64,000 bases of DNA from positions 1,300,001-1,364,000 of the forward strand of contig NZ_CP047242.1 in the NCBI RefSeq assembly GCF_009856605.1. The letters run 5' to 3'. The notes beneath the pieces were generated by a model that saw nothing but the letters and a program-made list of their open reading frames with translations, did no database searches and had not been told where the DNA came from. Position numbers and translations under genes: made by a program. The first letter of the stretch is position 1. Every line of letters starts with the position of its first letter. Source of the DNA: Trichormus variabilis 0441. Its GTDB lineage: Bacteria; Cyanobacteriota; Cyanobacteriia; Cyanobacteriales; Nostocaceae. Below, piece after piece: positions 9,163 to 17,587 of the stretch.

Positions 9163-9489
9163 ATGCAAACCCCCACTGCTACCGTTCCTCATTTCATCGC
9201 TGCTGGGTTCCATGCTCTTTCTGATCCTATTAGGATTAATGTATTGGAATTACTCCGTCAGCGAGAATTGTGTGTCTGTGACTTGTGCGAAGCTTTGGGG
9301 GTAAGTCAATCAAAACTGTCTTTTCACCTCAAAACTCTCAAAGAAGCTAGTTTAGTTAACTCCCGTCAACAAGGACGCTGGATTTATTACAGCTTAAATT
9401 TGCCTCAATTTGCTTTATTAGAAAAGTATTTGACAGATTATCAACACTTTGGGCAAGTATTACCTGCACGGTGCTGTGATAATAAGTAG
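9163..9489 (+). CDS. arsR: ArsR/SmtB family metalloregulator, arsenic-type
   Basis: A 108-residue winged-helix repressor. FHALSDPIRINVLELL leads into ELCVCDLCEALG (Cys at 37, 39 and 42), the As(III)/Sb(III)-binding motif of classical ArsR proteins. It continues with VSQSKLSFHLKTLKEASLV (recognition helix) and RQQGRWIYYSLN (wing). The C-terminus ends with a CC pair that could add ligands. By family knowledge, metalloid binding would release it from an operator and induce resistance genes, but none lie next to it here. The short 29-base gap suggests it could be transcribed with the aminotransferase upstream. Confidence 0.87.
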   Translation: MQTPTATVPHFIAAGFHALSDPIRINVLELLRQRELCVCDLCEALGVSQSKLSFHLKTLKEASLVNSRQQGRWIYYSLNLPQFALLEKYLTDYQHFGQVLPARCCDNK

Positions 9490-9538
9490 CGGCACTATAT
9501 AGGAATCATATTTTATTTTTGAAAATATCTAAGTATCA

Positions 9539-9593
9539 GTAGGGTGGGCAATGCCCACCGTATCATAGTTTTGGTGGGCATTGCCCACCCTAC
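9539..9593. repeat. GTAGGGTGGGCA palindromic interspersed repeat (complete copy)
   Basis: The 21-base arm at 9539-9559 (GTAGGGTGGGCAATGCCCACC) is perfectly inverted at 9573-9593, with 13 bases between. Each arm also contains its own dyad (GGTGGGCA/TGCCCACC), so nested hairpins are possible. Related copies occur at 31711, 53250 and 54582 in this window. It follows the ArsR gene and could act as a bidirectional terminator. Confidence 0.8.
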
Positions 9594-9668
9594 TTATATT
9601 TCAGAAATCAAATACTAGTTCTATGCTAAACAACCCCTTACTTTATTTAATGACGGGGTGAGGTAGTT

Positions 9669-10164
9669 CTAAACAACATGATACGCAGTTATTACCAACT
9701 TTTGGTCTGGGCTATATATTGACTCAACTCTCGGATAACTACTGTGAATCCACCAGACTTTTACTCTATTTCCTTGTGCTGGCGCGCTTCCTGATTTTGA
9801 GTACCCTGCACCAGTCATCATTGTTTCAAATGCACTTGAGTCTAAGACAGTAGTACTAAAAGCTGGAAGTCCCTGTATCAGATGCTTGTTTAGGGTCATA
9901 GTTGCCCTGGTAGGTCGAGAAAATCCTATACCCTGGTAATACTAAAGCAATTCCGGTATCACTGTGAATTATTCCTGGATATTTGTAAGGATGATCATCG
10001 GGTACACTACCACCAATCCGAACACAGAAGGCTGGCAACCAAATATATAAGCCAGGGATTAGCAAATCCATACTATAAGTAATTGCCCTCATTTGCTCAT
10101 TTTCTTGAGGTGCAGCGATATTTCTTATTCTCAATCCGAAGCTTGGTTTTGTGACACTTAGCAT
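9669..10164 (-). pseudogene. hypothetical gene apparently split by a frameshift
   Basis: Two overlapping leftward frames lie end to end. The upstream frame (10164 to 9856, 102 residues, from ATG) stops just after entering the downstream frame (9899 to 9669, 76 residues). Both translations look like parts of one beta-rich, Tyr/Gly/Pro-rich protein: LIPGLYIWLPAFCVRIGG in the first, AGYSKSGSAPAQGNRV and VWWIHSSYPRV in the second. The second lacks a good ribosome-binding site. A single indel near 9870-9895 would join them. Two genuinely overlapping genes remain possible. I do not recognise the family. Confidence 0.4.
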
Positions 10165-10165
10165 A

Positions 10166-10344
10166 GTTTCAATCCCGTAAGGGGATTTTTAATTGGTTAA
10201 TTTCCTTGTGAAAATTAGCTGGTCATCTTAGAGGTTTTGGGAGTTTTTTTCCCTAATAGGGATTGTATCTTGATACTTTCTATTAGTTACAAGTTTTAAG
10301 TGTTTCAATCCTTATTAGGGATTATATCTTGACATTCTCTATTA
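10166..10344. CRISPR. degenerate CRISPR-repeat-like units (no intact array)
   Basis: Three units share a core: GTTTCAATCCCGTAAGGGGA at 10166, a TTTTTCCCTAATAGGGATTG block at about 10246, and GTTTCAATCCTTATTAGGGA at 10302. The last two also share a long downstream segment (10254-10285 versus 10313-10344, about 27 of 32 positions the same). GTTTCAATCCC-loop-GGGATT is how many Nostoc CRISPR repeats begin. The spacing (77 and 59 bases) and sequence are irregular and no cas gene is near, so this is at best a relic. It may equally be an unrelated repeat. Confidence 0.35.
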
Positions 10345-10457
10345 AAAATCCGTTTAAGTCTGAAACGACATTGTAACAACGGTTATACGCTTTATCTTAC
10401 TGAACCTGATAGAAGACTGCGACTGCCTCACAGTCACTAGTCAAAATCAAGGTTTTT

Positions 10458-10483
10458 GGACTGTGGACTATTGACTATTGACC
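10458..10483. repeat. short tandemly repeated heptamer run
   Basis: GGACTGTGGACTATTGACTA and the following bases are near-repeats of a seven-base unit (GACTATT/GACTGTG). This is the class of short tandem repeats characteristic of heterocystous cyanobacteria. It lies upstream of the pentapeptide-repeat gene. The rest of 10345-10616 holds no recognised gene. Confidence 0.65.
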
Positions 10484-10616
10484 ACTCTCAGAAGGTTTTT
10501 TTGGTTCAGTGCGTAAGTCCTAATTGCTTTATATCGGTCTATACGGAGGGCAAACTGCTCAAGTGACTCATATTATAAGCGGTTGAGTACTGAGTAGAAA
10601 AACTCTGAAACCGACG

Positions 10617-11387
10617 ATGAAAAACCTAATTTTTATTGCTACTACTTTTATAACTACAATTAGTTTGACCAATATTGCCCAAGCGGCAAATCAAGAACAT
10701 ATTAGACAGTTATTAGCGACTAAGCAATGTCAAAACTGTAACTTGAGTGGTGCTGGTTTAGTGATGGCTGACTTAACTGGAGCCAATTTAAGCGGCGCTA
10801 ACCTTGCGGGTGCAAATCTGAGCCGGGCAAACTTGAGTGGTGCTGATTTGCGTGGTGCAAACTTAAGTGGTGCGGGTTTATTTGGGGTGAATTTGAGTGA
10901 AGCTAAACTCGGTGGAGCAAATTTAGCCGGTGCTGATTTAAGAAGCGCATTTTTAAGTAATGCCGAATTTACTGGTGCATATTTGCAGGGAACTAACTTT
11001 CAAGGTGCGTTAGGCATACCATTGCAAATTGCGACACCAGACGAATTTTATGCTTTGGGTGTAGCTGAGGCACAAAAAGGCAATCAACAACAGGCTATTA
11101 ACTATTTTAACCAGGCGATCGCATCTAAACCAGAATACGCTGGTGCATATTTAGCCCGTGGTATTGCTAGATACCAGCTATTTGACCGTCAAGGTGCTAC
11201 CCAAGATGCCCAAACTGCCGAAAAGCTCTTTACATCCCAAGATAACGCCACAGGAATACAAACAGCCCAAGCTTTCATCAAAGAATTACAAACACCATAC
11301 ACAGAAAAAGTAAGTGCCGGTAAACCCAGTTTTTTCGACTTTTTAGGCAGTCTAGGTTCAGTACTGCTACAATTCTTACCATTTTGA
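10617..11387 (+). CDS. secreted pentapeptide-repeat / TPR protein
   Basis: A 256-residue protein. A signal peptide (about residues 1-23, ending AQAA) is followed by roughly 18 A(N/D)LSG-type pentapeptide repeats over residues 43-135, expected to form a right-handed quadrilateral beta helix. A TPR pair at about 143-210 (FYALGVAEAQKGNQQQAINY, then GAYLARGIARYQLFDRQGAT) comes next, and the end is hydrophobic. Export to the periplasm or thylakoid lumen is inferred from the signal peptide. Pentapeptide-TPR combinations are common in cyanobacteria and mostly of unknown role. The stop codon abuts the region of the next gene, TenA, but a functional link is not evident. Confidence 0.85.
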   Translation: MKNLIFIATTFITTISLTNIAQAANQEHIRQLLATKQCQNCNLSGAGLVMADLTGANLSGANLAGANLSRANLSGADLRGANLSGAGLFGVNLSEAKLGGANLAGADLRSAFLSNAEFTGAYLQGTNFQGALGIPLQIATPDEFYALGVAEAQKGNQQQAINYFNQAIASKPEYAGAYLARGIARYQLFDRQGATQDAQTAEKLFTSQDNATGIQTAQAFIKELQTPYTEKVSAGKPSFFDFLGSLGSVLLQFLPF

Positions 11388-11398
11388 ATGCTTAATTT

Positions 11399-11417
11399 TG
11401 AATTGGAGCGAAGCGAC
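11399..11417 (+). promoter_or_regulatory. repeat-derived ribosome-binding leader before tenA
   Basis: TGAATTGGAGCGAAGCGAC directly precedes a TTG start codon. GGAG sits nine bases before that TTG. Nearly the same block (ATTGGAGCGAAGCGAC) directly precedes the GTG start of the vWA gene at 51794. This argues that the block is a mobile leader carrying a Shine-Dalgarno sequence and not coding sequence. Confidence 0.55.
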
Positions 11418-12038
11418 TTGACTCTCTCAAATCAACTTTGGACAACAAATCAAGATTTAGCCGCAGCTTGTCTAGAGCATCCCTTTGTTCAAGGTATTGG
11501 TAATGGTAGCCTGGAGAAGCAGAAATTTGCTTATTATGTAGGGCAGGATGCTTTTTTCTTAGAAGCCTTCGCCCGTGCTTACAGTATTGCTGCGGCTAAA
11601 TCACCAGACTGGATAGGTTTTACTACGTTTCACAATTTAGCTGGTGGTGTATTGGCAGAGATGCGTCTACATGAAAGCTACGCAGTCCAATGGGGAATTG
11701 ATTTACATTCTGTGCAACCAGGAGTAGCCACCCGTCGCTATACCGATTTTTTGTTGGCTACTGCTTGGGGTGGAGATGTAGGTTTAACTGCTGCGGCCAT
11801 GTCGCCTTGTATGCGTCTGTATGCTTTTTTGGGAGAACAGTTAGCTAAAAATGGTGTTCCTAATCATCAATACGCTGATTGGATTCGGACTTACAGTAGT
11901 GCTGATTTTCTACCATTAGTACAACAGTTAGAAAGTTTAGTAGAAAACTATGCTACTGCTAATACCTTAACCAATTCAACTTATCGCTACGCCATGCTTT
12001 GCGAACAAGAATTTTTTCAAGCGGCCTGGATGATTTAA
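11418..12038 (+). CDS. tenA: TenA family protein (aminopyrimidine aminohydrolase / thiaminase II-like)
   Basis: A 206-residue all-helical protein. Family landmarks are HPFVQGIGNGSL at the N-terminus, YYVGQDAFFLEAFARAY (the Asp that binds the pyrimidine amino group), HNLAGGVLAEMRLHE, the catalytic Cys region AAMSPCMRLYAFLGEQLA, and a C-terminal Glu in CEQEFFQAAW. The Cys places it with TenA_C enzymes, which hydrolyse thiamin or aminopyrimidine breakdown products for salvage. The frame is open to an ATG at 11388, but the extra residues merely translate the repeat leader. I therefore chose the TTG at 11418, which also gives the usual family length. No thiamin-synthesis genes are adjacent. Confidence 0.85.
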   Translation: MTLSNQLWTTNQDLAAACLEHPFVQGIGNGSLEKQKFAYYVGQDAFFLEAFARAYSIAAAKSPDWIGFTTFHNLAGGVLAEMRLHESYAVQWGIDLHSVQPGVATRRYTDFLLATAWGGDVGLTAAAMSPCMRLYAFLGEQLAKNGVPNHQYADWIRTYSSADFLPLVQQLESLVENYATANTLTNSTYRYAMLCEQEFFQAAWMI

Positions 12039-12054
12039 CCAAGGCACATTCTAC

Positions 12055-13293
12055 TTATTTGACTTGAGTCACGCGCCAACTGAGTCGCAAGTTTACCCAA
12101 AAGTTCCAAACAGTGGCTATGGCGATCGCAATCAGGTTGGCAATATAGCGGTTAGGAATGAGATAATTAAAGATAATATTCAATATCAGTACATTCAGCA
12201 CTACCCCGGCCAGACAAACAATATTAAATTTTAAAAATCGCTTCAACCGTTGATGCCAATGCTGTTGCTGCATGGATACATCTGCAAAAGTCCAGGCATC
12301 ATTCCAGAGAAAATTGTTGAAAATTGCTATTTCTGAGGCAATAATTTTACTGCGGGTCAGTGGCCAGGCTAGTGTTGATGGGTCACTTAATAGGTACAGT
12401 ATCACCATATCCACAAACACACCACTCAACCCTACCAAACCAAAACGGATGAATTTATCAAAGGGAAAGCTTTGATGAATTCTTTGCAGCCTGCCGGTGG
12501 AAAGTCGCAAGCGAATTAAATGGTGGATGTAATCTACATACTGCTTCCAAGTAACTTTGCTCTCACCTTCTTGGCGTTCACAAAATACATAACCCACTTC
12601 GGCAATTTCGTCTACTTGACCCCGCCCAATCACTTCTAATAAAATTTTGTATCCTACCGGATTGAAGGTGGCATTAGTAATACAGTTACGCCGCACCATA
12701 AAATAACCACTCATGGGGTCGGAAACCCTACCCAATACACTAGGTAGAATCACTAGTCCTAATAATTGCGCCCCACGAGACAAAAAGCGTCTGATAAAAC
12801 TCCAGCTACTTACACCACCCCCATCTACGTGACGACTGGCTACAGCTAAATCTGCACCCTTATGGATTTTCCGCAAAAGTTCCAGCAATACATGGGGGGG
12901 ATGCTGTAAATCTCCATCGATTACTCCCAAAATACTACCTCTAGCTACCTGCCATCCACGAATTACAGCTGTAGATAGTCCTCTTTCTTCCTGCCGTCGC
13001 ATTACTCGTAACTGTGGATATTCTGCCATCAAAGATAGGGCTACTTCCCAAGTGCCATCTGGGCTATCATCATCTACTACAATCAGTTCATAATCTCCTG
13101 GTATAAACTCATCCAGTATCTGACTTAATCTCTCCACAACATTCCTAATGTTCCCGCTCTCTTTATAAGTAGGAATGATGAGAGAAAATTGGATGGGTTG
13201 ACCAGTCACACCCGAATCACTAGGTGGAAACTCAGGAACTTGTAAATTACCTGCGGGTACTGGCAACAATGACTGAGTTTTATTGATACTCAT
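12055..13293 (-). CDS. GT2 glycosyltransferase fused to GtrA-like membrane domain (dolichol-phosphate-mannose-synthase type)
   Basis: A 412-residue protein. The N-terminal GT-A domain (about residues 35-265) shows FSLIIPTYKESGNI, the nucleotide-binding VVDDDSPDGT, GVIDGDLQHPP (DxD-like) and DPMSGYFMVRR. The C-terminal part (about 280-405) has four membrane helices of the GtrA type, beginning FIRFGLVGLSGVFVDM. By family, such enzymes transfer a sugar from a nucleotide donor to a polyprenyl-phosphate carrier and may flip or present it for cell-envelope glycosylation. The lipid, sugar and pathway are not readable. The gene stands alone, convergent with tenA. Confidence 0.88.
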   Translation of the reverse strand: MSINKTQSLLPVPAGNLQVPEFPPSDSGVTGQPIQFSLIIPTYKESGNIRNVVERLSQILDEFIPGDYELIVVDDDSPDGTWEVALSLMAEYPQLRVMRRQEERGLSTAVIRGWQVARGSILGVIDGDLQHPPHVLLELLRKIHKGADLAVASRHVDGGGVSSWSFIRRFLSRGAQLLGLVILPSVLGRVSDPMSGYFMVRRNCITNATFNPVGYKILLEVIGRGQVDEIAEVGYVFCERQEGESKVTWKQYVDYIHHLIRLRLSTGRLQRIHQSFPFDKFIRFGLVGLSGVFVDMVILYLLSDPSTLAWPLTRSKIIASEIAIFNNFLWNDAWTFADVSMQQQHWHQRLKRFLKFNIVCLAGVVLNVLILNIIFNYLIPNRYIANLIAIAIATVWNFWVNLRLSWRVTQVK

Positions 13294-13740
13294 GTATTAG
13301 AATTCAGGTGGTAGAAGATTCTTTTATGACATTAACTGTATCTGCTTAAGTATACATAGAGTCAGTAGATATTCTTCATGAAATCTTAAATATTTTTTTC
13401 GGTGGAATCAGCTAAAGGATACAAGTATTTTATCTCTGTATTTAAATTTTCCTGACTTGAAGACGGTACTAGGCACTAGATTTATCTATAATGCTGTTGA
13501 ATCGTAAATTTAATGTTGTTATTTGAATTCTTATACAATTTACGGTTTGTCTATTGACAAATAGAGATGTGTGTGTAATTAGATGACAAATCATCAATGA
13601 AAATTGTCCGTCTAGACTATAGGTAATGGTAAGTAGATGAATTTTCTCTCAAGATGGATGCAAATTAGTACATCATCCGCATGAGAAAATACAGGTAATA
13701 CAATCGCAACACAAGCGATGAAGGCACTGAAGGAAAAACG
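13294..13740. other. divergent promoter region between glycosyltransferase and ilvD
   Basis: AT-rich DNA with no supported gene or strong hairpin. AAGGAAAAACG directly precedes the ilvD ATG and supplies its ribosome-binding site. I looked for an NtcA-type GTA-N8-TAC dyad and did not find a convincing one. Confidence 0.45.
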
Positions 13741-15432
13741 ATGTCGGAGAATCTTAGAAGCAAGGCTATCACACAAGGGGTGCAGCGATCGCCTAACAGA
13801 GCAATGCTGCGGGCTGTTGGTTTTCAGGATGCAGATTTTACCAAAGCCATTGTCGGTGTTGCCAATGGTTACAGCACTATTACCCCGTGTAATATGGGGA
13901 TAAATCAACTAGCACAAAGGGCAGAAGCTGGTATAAATCGCGCTGGAGCGAAGCCACAAATATTCGGTACAATTACGATTAGTGATGGGATTTCGATGGG
14001 AACCGAAGGGATGAAATATTCCCTGGTATCACGAGAGGTAATTGCTGACTCCATTGAAACCGTTTGTAATGGGCAAAGTTTAGATGGGGTAATTGCCATT
14101 GGTGGCTGTGATAAAAATATGCCAGGGGCAATGATAGCGATCGCTCGGATGAACATCCCTGCTATCTTTGTTTACGGTGGCACAATTAAACCCGGACACT
14201 ACAACGGCAAAGATTTAACTGTTGTTAGTTCTTTTGAAGCTGTCGGTGAGTACAGCGCTGGCAAAATCGACGAAAATGAACTGTTAGCAGTAGAACGCAA
14301 TGCTTGTCCTGGTGCAGGTTCCTGCGGTGGGATGTACACAGCAAATACTATGTCCTCTGCTTTTGAAGCACTGGGAATGAGTTTGCCCTATTCGTCTACA
14401 ATGGCAGCAGAAGACGACGAAAAAGCTGATAGTACGGAAGAATCAGCCAAGGTATTAGTAGAAGCAATTCGTCATCAGCTATTACCCAGGCAGATTATCA
14501 CTCGTAAATCCATAGAGAATGCCATAGCAGTAATTATGGCGGTGGGAGGTTCCACCAATGCCGTGTTACATTTTCTAGCGATCGCCCGTGCAGCTGGTGT
14601 AGAGTTAAATCTAGACGACTTTGAAACTATTCGTGGTCGTGTCCCCGTTTTGTGCGACTTGAAACCAAGCGGTAGATATGTAGCTACAGACCTGCACAAA
14701 GCTGGTGGTATACCCCAAGTCATGAAAATGTTACTTGTGCATGGTTTACTCCACGGCGACTGTATAACCATCACAGGTAAAACCATTGCCGAAGTTTTAG
14801 CAGATATCCCAGAAGAACCATCGCCTAATCAAGACGTGATTCGTCCTTGGAATAAACCCATGTATGCCCAAGGTCACTTGGCTATACTCAAAGGTAATTT
14901 GGCTACAGAAGGCGCAGTCGCCAAAATTACAGGTGTGAAAAATCCTGTGATTACCGGGCCAGCCAAAGTATTTGAATCAGAAGAAGATTGTTTAGATGCA
15001 ATTTTGGCAGGTAAGATTAAAGCCGGAGACGTGATTGTCGTCCGTTACGAAGGCCCCAAAGGCGGCCCTGGGATGCGAGAAATGTTAGCCCCCACCTCAG
15101 CTATTATCGGTGCAGGTTTAGGTGATTCAGTGGGATTAATTACCGATGGACGCTTCTCCGGTGGTACTTATGGGATGGTAGTCGGACACGTTGCACCAGA
15201 AGCAGCCGTTGGTGGAGCGATCGCACTGGTACAAGAAGGTGATAGCATCACAATTGATGCCCATACCCGTTCTTTGCAGTTGAACATATCAGACGAAGAA
15301 TTAGCCCATCGTCGTGCCAACTGGCAACCCCGTCCCCCACGTTACACTAAAGGCATACTCGCAAAATACGCCAAGTTAGTAGCTTCTAGTAGTGTAGGTG
15401 CGGTCACCGATTTAGACTTATTTAATGAATAG
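13741..15432 (+). CDS. ilvD: dihydroxy-acid dehydratase
   Basis: A 563-residue enzyme of the IlvD/Edd family. It dehydrates 2,3-dihydroxy-isovalerate and -methylvalerate in valine and isoleucine synthesis. Iron-sulfur cluster Cys residues are seen in [11 protein letters not shown] and [18 protein letters not shown]. Other landmarks are [16 protein letters not shown] near the N-terminus, GGSTNAVLH and the C-terminal [15 protein letters not shown]. Length and motif order are normal for the family. An AAGG Shine-Dalgarno sequence supports the ATG start. It is monocistronic here; other branched-chain genes are not adjacent. Confidence 0.96.
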   Translation: MSENLRSKAITQGVQRSPNRAMLRAVGFQDADFTKAIVGVANGYSTITPCNMGINQLAQRAEAGINRAGAKPQIFGTITISDGISMGTEGMKYSLVSREVIADSIETVCNGQSLDGVIAIGGCDKNMPGAMIAIARMNIPAIFVYGGTIKPGHYNGKDLTVVSSFEAVGEYSAGKIDENELLAVERNACPGAGSCGGMYTANTMSSAFEALGMSLPYSSTMAAEDDEKADSTEESAKVLVEAIRHQLLPRQIITRKSIENAIAVIMAVGGSTNAVLHFLAIARAAGVELNLDDFETIRGRVPVLCDLKPSGRYVATDLHKAGGIPQVMKMLLVHGLLHGDCITITGKTIAEVLADIPEEPSPNQDVIRPWNKPMYAQGHLAILKGNLATEGAVAKITGVKNPVITGPAKVFESEEDCLDAILAGKIKAGDVIVVRYEGPKGGPGMREMLAPTSAIIGAGLGDSVGLITDGRFSGGTYGMVVGHVAPEAAVGGAIALVQEGDSITIDAHTRSLQLNISDEELAHRRANWQPRPPRYTKGILAKYAKLVASSSVGAVTDLDLFNE

Positions 15433-15521
15433 GCGGTAAATTAGAGAAAAGGCTCCTATTTTTAGATTTTGCATTTTGAACTAGTGCAGAATTACCGTCG
15501 CTGATTTTAAGTTTTAATTAG

Positions 15522-15760
15522 ACGTGAGTTCGACGAAGAAAAAAACCCCTCTCCACTAGACGCGGCTTCCCGCAGGGTACCTCTCCCCTGCAAGGAGAAG
15601 CCACTGCGTTGCGCGGATTCCCCGCGTTGTAGCAAGTGGCGTAGAGGCTTTAAAACCCCATTTTTCCTTGATATGTTAGCTCTTTACTCCCCTCTCCAGG
15701 TCGGAGCCAAAAGTCTGAGGGGCTGGGGGAGAGGTCAAAAAAGACTTGTCGAACTCACGT
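15522..15760. mobile_element. MITE-like element with 13-bp terminal inverted repeats
   Basis: ACGTGAGTTCGAC at 15522-15534 is perfectly inverted at 15748-15760, bounding 239 bp with no coding capacity. Just outside, AATTA (left) and GAATTAA (right) may be a duplicated AT target. The interior has further pairs (CCCCTCTCC and GGGGGAGAGG, plus the CCACTGCG/CAAGTGGCG motif). A right half with the same end (GTCGAACTCACGT) lies at 32861-32873. It fills most of the 15433-15837 gap; the rest shows nothing. Confidence 0.6.
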
Positions 15761-15837
15761 TGAATTAATGGAGGATAAATTTTGAAGTCTACAACGAGCG
15801 TCCACCTAACCGTGAAATAGCTGGCATAGGCATTACC

Positions 15838-17073
15838 CTAATTGCTATTCTCTAATTGTTTAATCGGGAGTACAATATCGATTTTAGTTCCCTGGTTCTC
15901 AATAGAAGTACATTTGATAGAGCCACCATGCTGCTCAACGATAATTTGATAGCTAATAGACAAACCTAAACCAGTTCCTTGACCAACAGGCTTAGTAGTA
16001 AAAAAAGGTTGGAAAATGCTCCGACAAATCTCTTCACTCATACCACAACCATTATCAGCGATTGAGATAGTGATTTGATTGTCCTGAGAATGAAATGTAC
16101 GAATCCAAATCGTTGGTGTTTCATCTATATTTGGAGCGAGAGTAGCTACCTTTGAAATCAAAGCATCGATGGCATTATTAATTAAATTTAGAAATACTTG
16201 ATTTAAAAAGCGAGGATTACAAAAAATTTGAGGAATTTTCCCGTACTCTTTAATCACTGAAATAGGCTGGCCATTACTACCATCACAGTTAAGCCGATGC
16301 TGCAAAATGACTAGTGTACTATCAATACCCTCGTGGATATTAGCTTTTTTATAGTTAGCTTCATTCAAACGTGAGAAATTTGAGAGCGATTCTACAATCT
16401 CCTTAATGCGAACTGCGCCAACCTGCATTGAATTCAGCAGATTTGGTAAGTCGCTCTGGATATACTTCAAATCGCTGTTAGCAAGAGCCTTAACAATTCT
16501 GACATCTGGATTTGGATATACAGAAGCATAAGTTGCTAGAAGGTTTAGTAAGTCATGAGCATACTGGTGAAGATATTCTAAATTGCCATGAATAAAACTG
16601 ACTGGATTATTAATTTCGTGGGCAACCCCAGCAACCATTGTTCCCAACGCTAACATAGTTTCACGTTGAATTAATTGCATTTGGGCTTGCTGAGTTTCTT
16701 TTAATTGAAATAAAGCTGATTCAGCATTTTCTTTTGCTGCGCGGTATTTTTCCTGTACTATAAATAGTCGTTGCAGTGTGTGGTAGTAAATAGTAACGCT
16801 AAAAAAAACGAATAATGCTCCGAAAAAGAAAACCATGCCAGTAAGCAATGGTATCCATTCAATCAGCCTCGCAATGATTAAATAGATGCTCCCCAAATAA
16901 CCACCCAGAAAAAAAATCATTAGTAAAAACATGATTTGCCAACTCAGTTGCTCTGGTTCGGTCTTGAATAATTTGAGAATTTTTTGAGTCCTGAGAATGG
17001 ATAGTCCCATTATCCAAGCCCCAAGTGTAATCAGAATGATAATGAAAGACAGAAAAATTGAAGAATTCAACAT
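15838..17073 (-). CDS. membrane-bound sensor histidine kinase
   Basis: A 411-residue kinase. Three hydrophobic segments at about residues 5-25, 45-68 and 74-95 anchor the N-terminus. A coiled-coil linker (about 100-140) leads to the dimerisation/phosphoacceptor helix AGVAHEINNPVSF, with the phosphorylated His near 152. The ATP-binding domain follows with NLINNAIDAL (N box), DNGCGMS (G1) and GQGTGLGLS (G2). There is no PAS or extracellular sensor domain, so the signal is probably sensed in the membrane. Its catalytic half resembles that of the PAS kinase at 59961. No response regulator gene is adjacent. Confidence 0.9.
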   Translation of the reverse strand: MLNSSIFLSFIIILITLGAWIMGLSILRTQKILKLFKTEPEQLSWQIMFLLMIFFLGGYLGSIYLIIARLIEWIPLLTGMVFFFGALFVFFSVTIYYHTLQRLFIVQEKYRAAKENAESALFQLKETQQAQMQLIQRETMLALGTMVAGVAHEINNPVSFIHGNLEYLHQYAHDLLNLLATYASVYPNPDVRIVKALANSDLKYIQSDLPNLLNSMQVGAVRIKEIVESLSNFSRLNEANYKKANIHEGIDSTLVILQHRLNCDGSNGQPISVIKEYGKIPQIFCNPRFLNQVFLNLINNAIDALISKVATLAPNIDETPTIWIRTFHSQDNQITISIADNGCGMSEEICRSIFQPFFTTKPVGQGTGLGLSISYQIIVEQHGGSIKCTSIENQGTKIDIVLPIKQLENSN

Positions 17074-17423
17074 AGTATTATTAAATCGACATAAACATAA
17101 AAGACTGTAAGATGCTCTGTAAACTCCTACTATATCTACGCCTAGTAGACATAAGTTATGGAGATATTTATCAGTAACTTTATCTATATAAATAGATTGA
17201 CAGCGCTCACGTACTACTTCATAAATAGGTATAGTGGGGGTTTCGCGCTCACTCCTTTTTTAGCTTCATCAAAGATTTTTTATTCCCGTACATTTAAGCA
17301 CCTTTCTAATATTCCCATCTGTCGTATCCAGTGCCGCAGTAATCACTGAATGCCTGACCCCCCTATGTGGTGACATGGGTTTCTTCACCACCGCGAACTT
17401 AAAAGCTGCCGATACTATTTTTT

Positions 17424-17579
17424 GGCCTAGCTTTTGCCAAAATGGAAATGAAGATTATTGCAGCCCATCTTTTGCGTCGCTATCATTGGGAAATCTTGCC
17501 CAATCAAAGTTTAGATTCGGTGCCAGTCCCTAACAACCAACCTCAAGATGGGTTGCGAGTTCGATTCCAACCTCTGTGA
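17424..17579 (+). pseudogene. C-terminal remnant of a cytochrome P450
   Basis: One frame from 17424 to a TGA at 17577-17579 reads GLAFAKMEMKIIAAHLLRRY, then HWEILPNQSLDSVPVP, and ends DGLRVRFQPL. This matches the region just after the heme-binding Cys of bacterial P450s (the GLAFAxxEMK helix L and the terminal beta strands, as in the CYP110 type). No heme-binding Cys motif or N-terminal 400 residues are found upstream, where the frame is broken. It is therefore the tail of a deleted gene. The rest of 17074-17423 is AT-rich with no gene. Confidence 0.75.
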
Positions 17580-17587
17580 GATGTTTT

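Noticed and set aside
17158..17349. Plus-strand frame of 63 codons after the histidine kinase
   Set aside because: AT-rich chance frame with no domain; the real signal in this gap is the P450 remnant further right.
17545..17578. A TTCGATTCC motif resembling a tRNA T-loop
   Set aside because: No acceptor, D or anticodon stems can be formed around it, and the sequence is accounted for by the P450 C-terminal reading frame.
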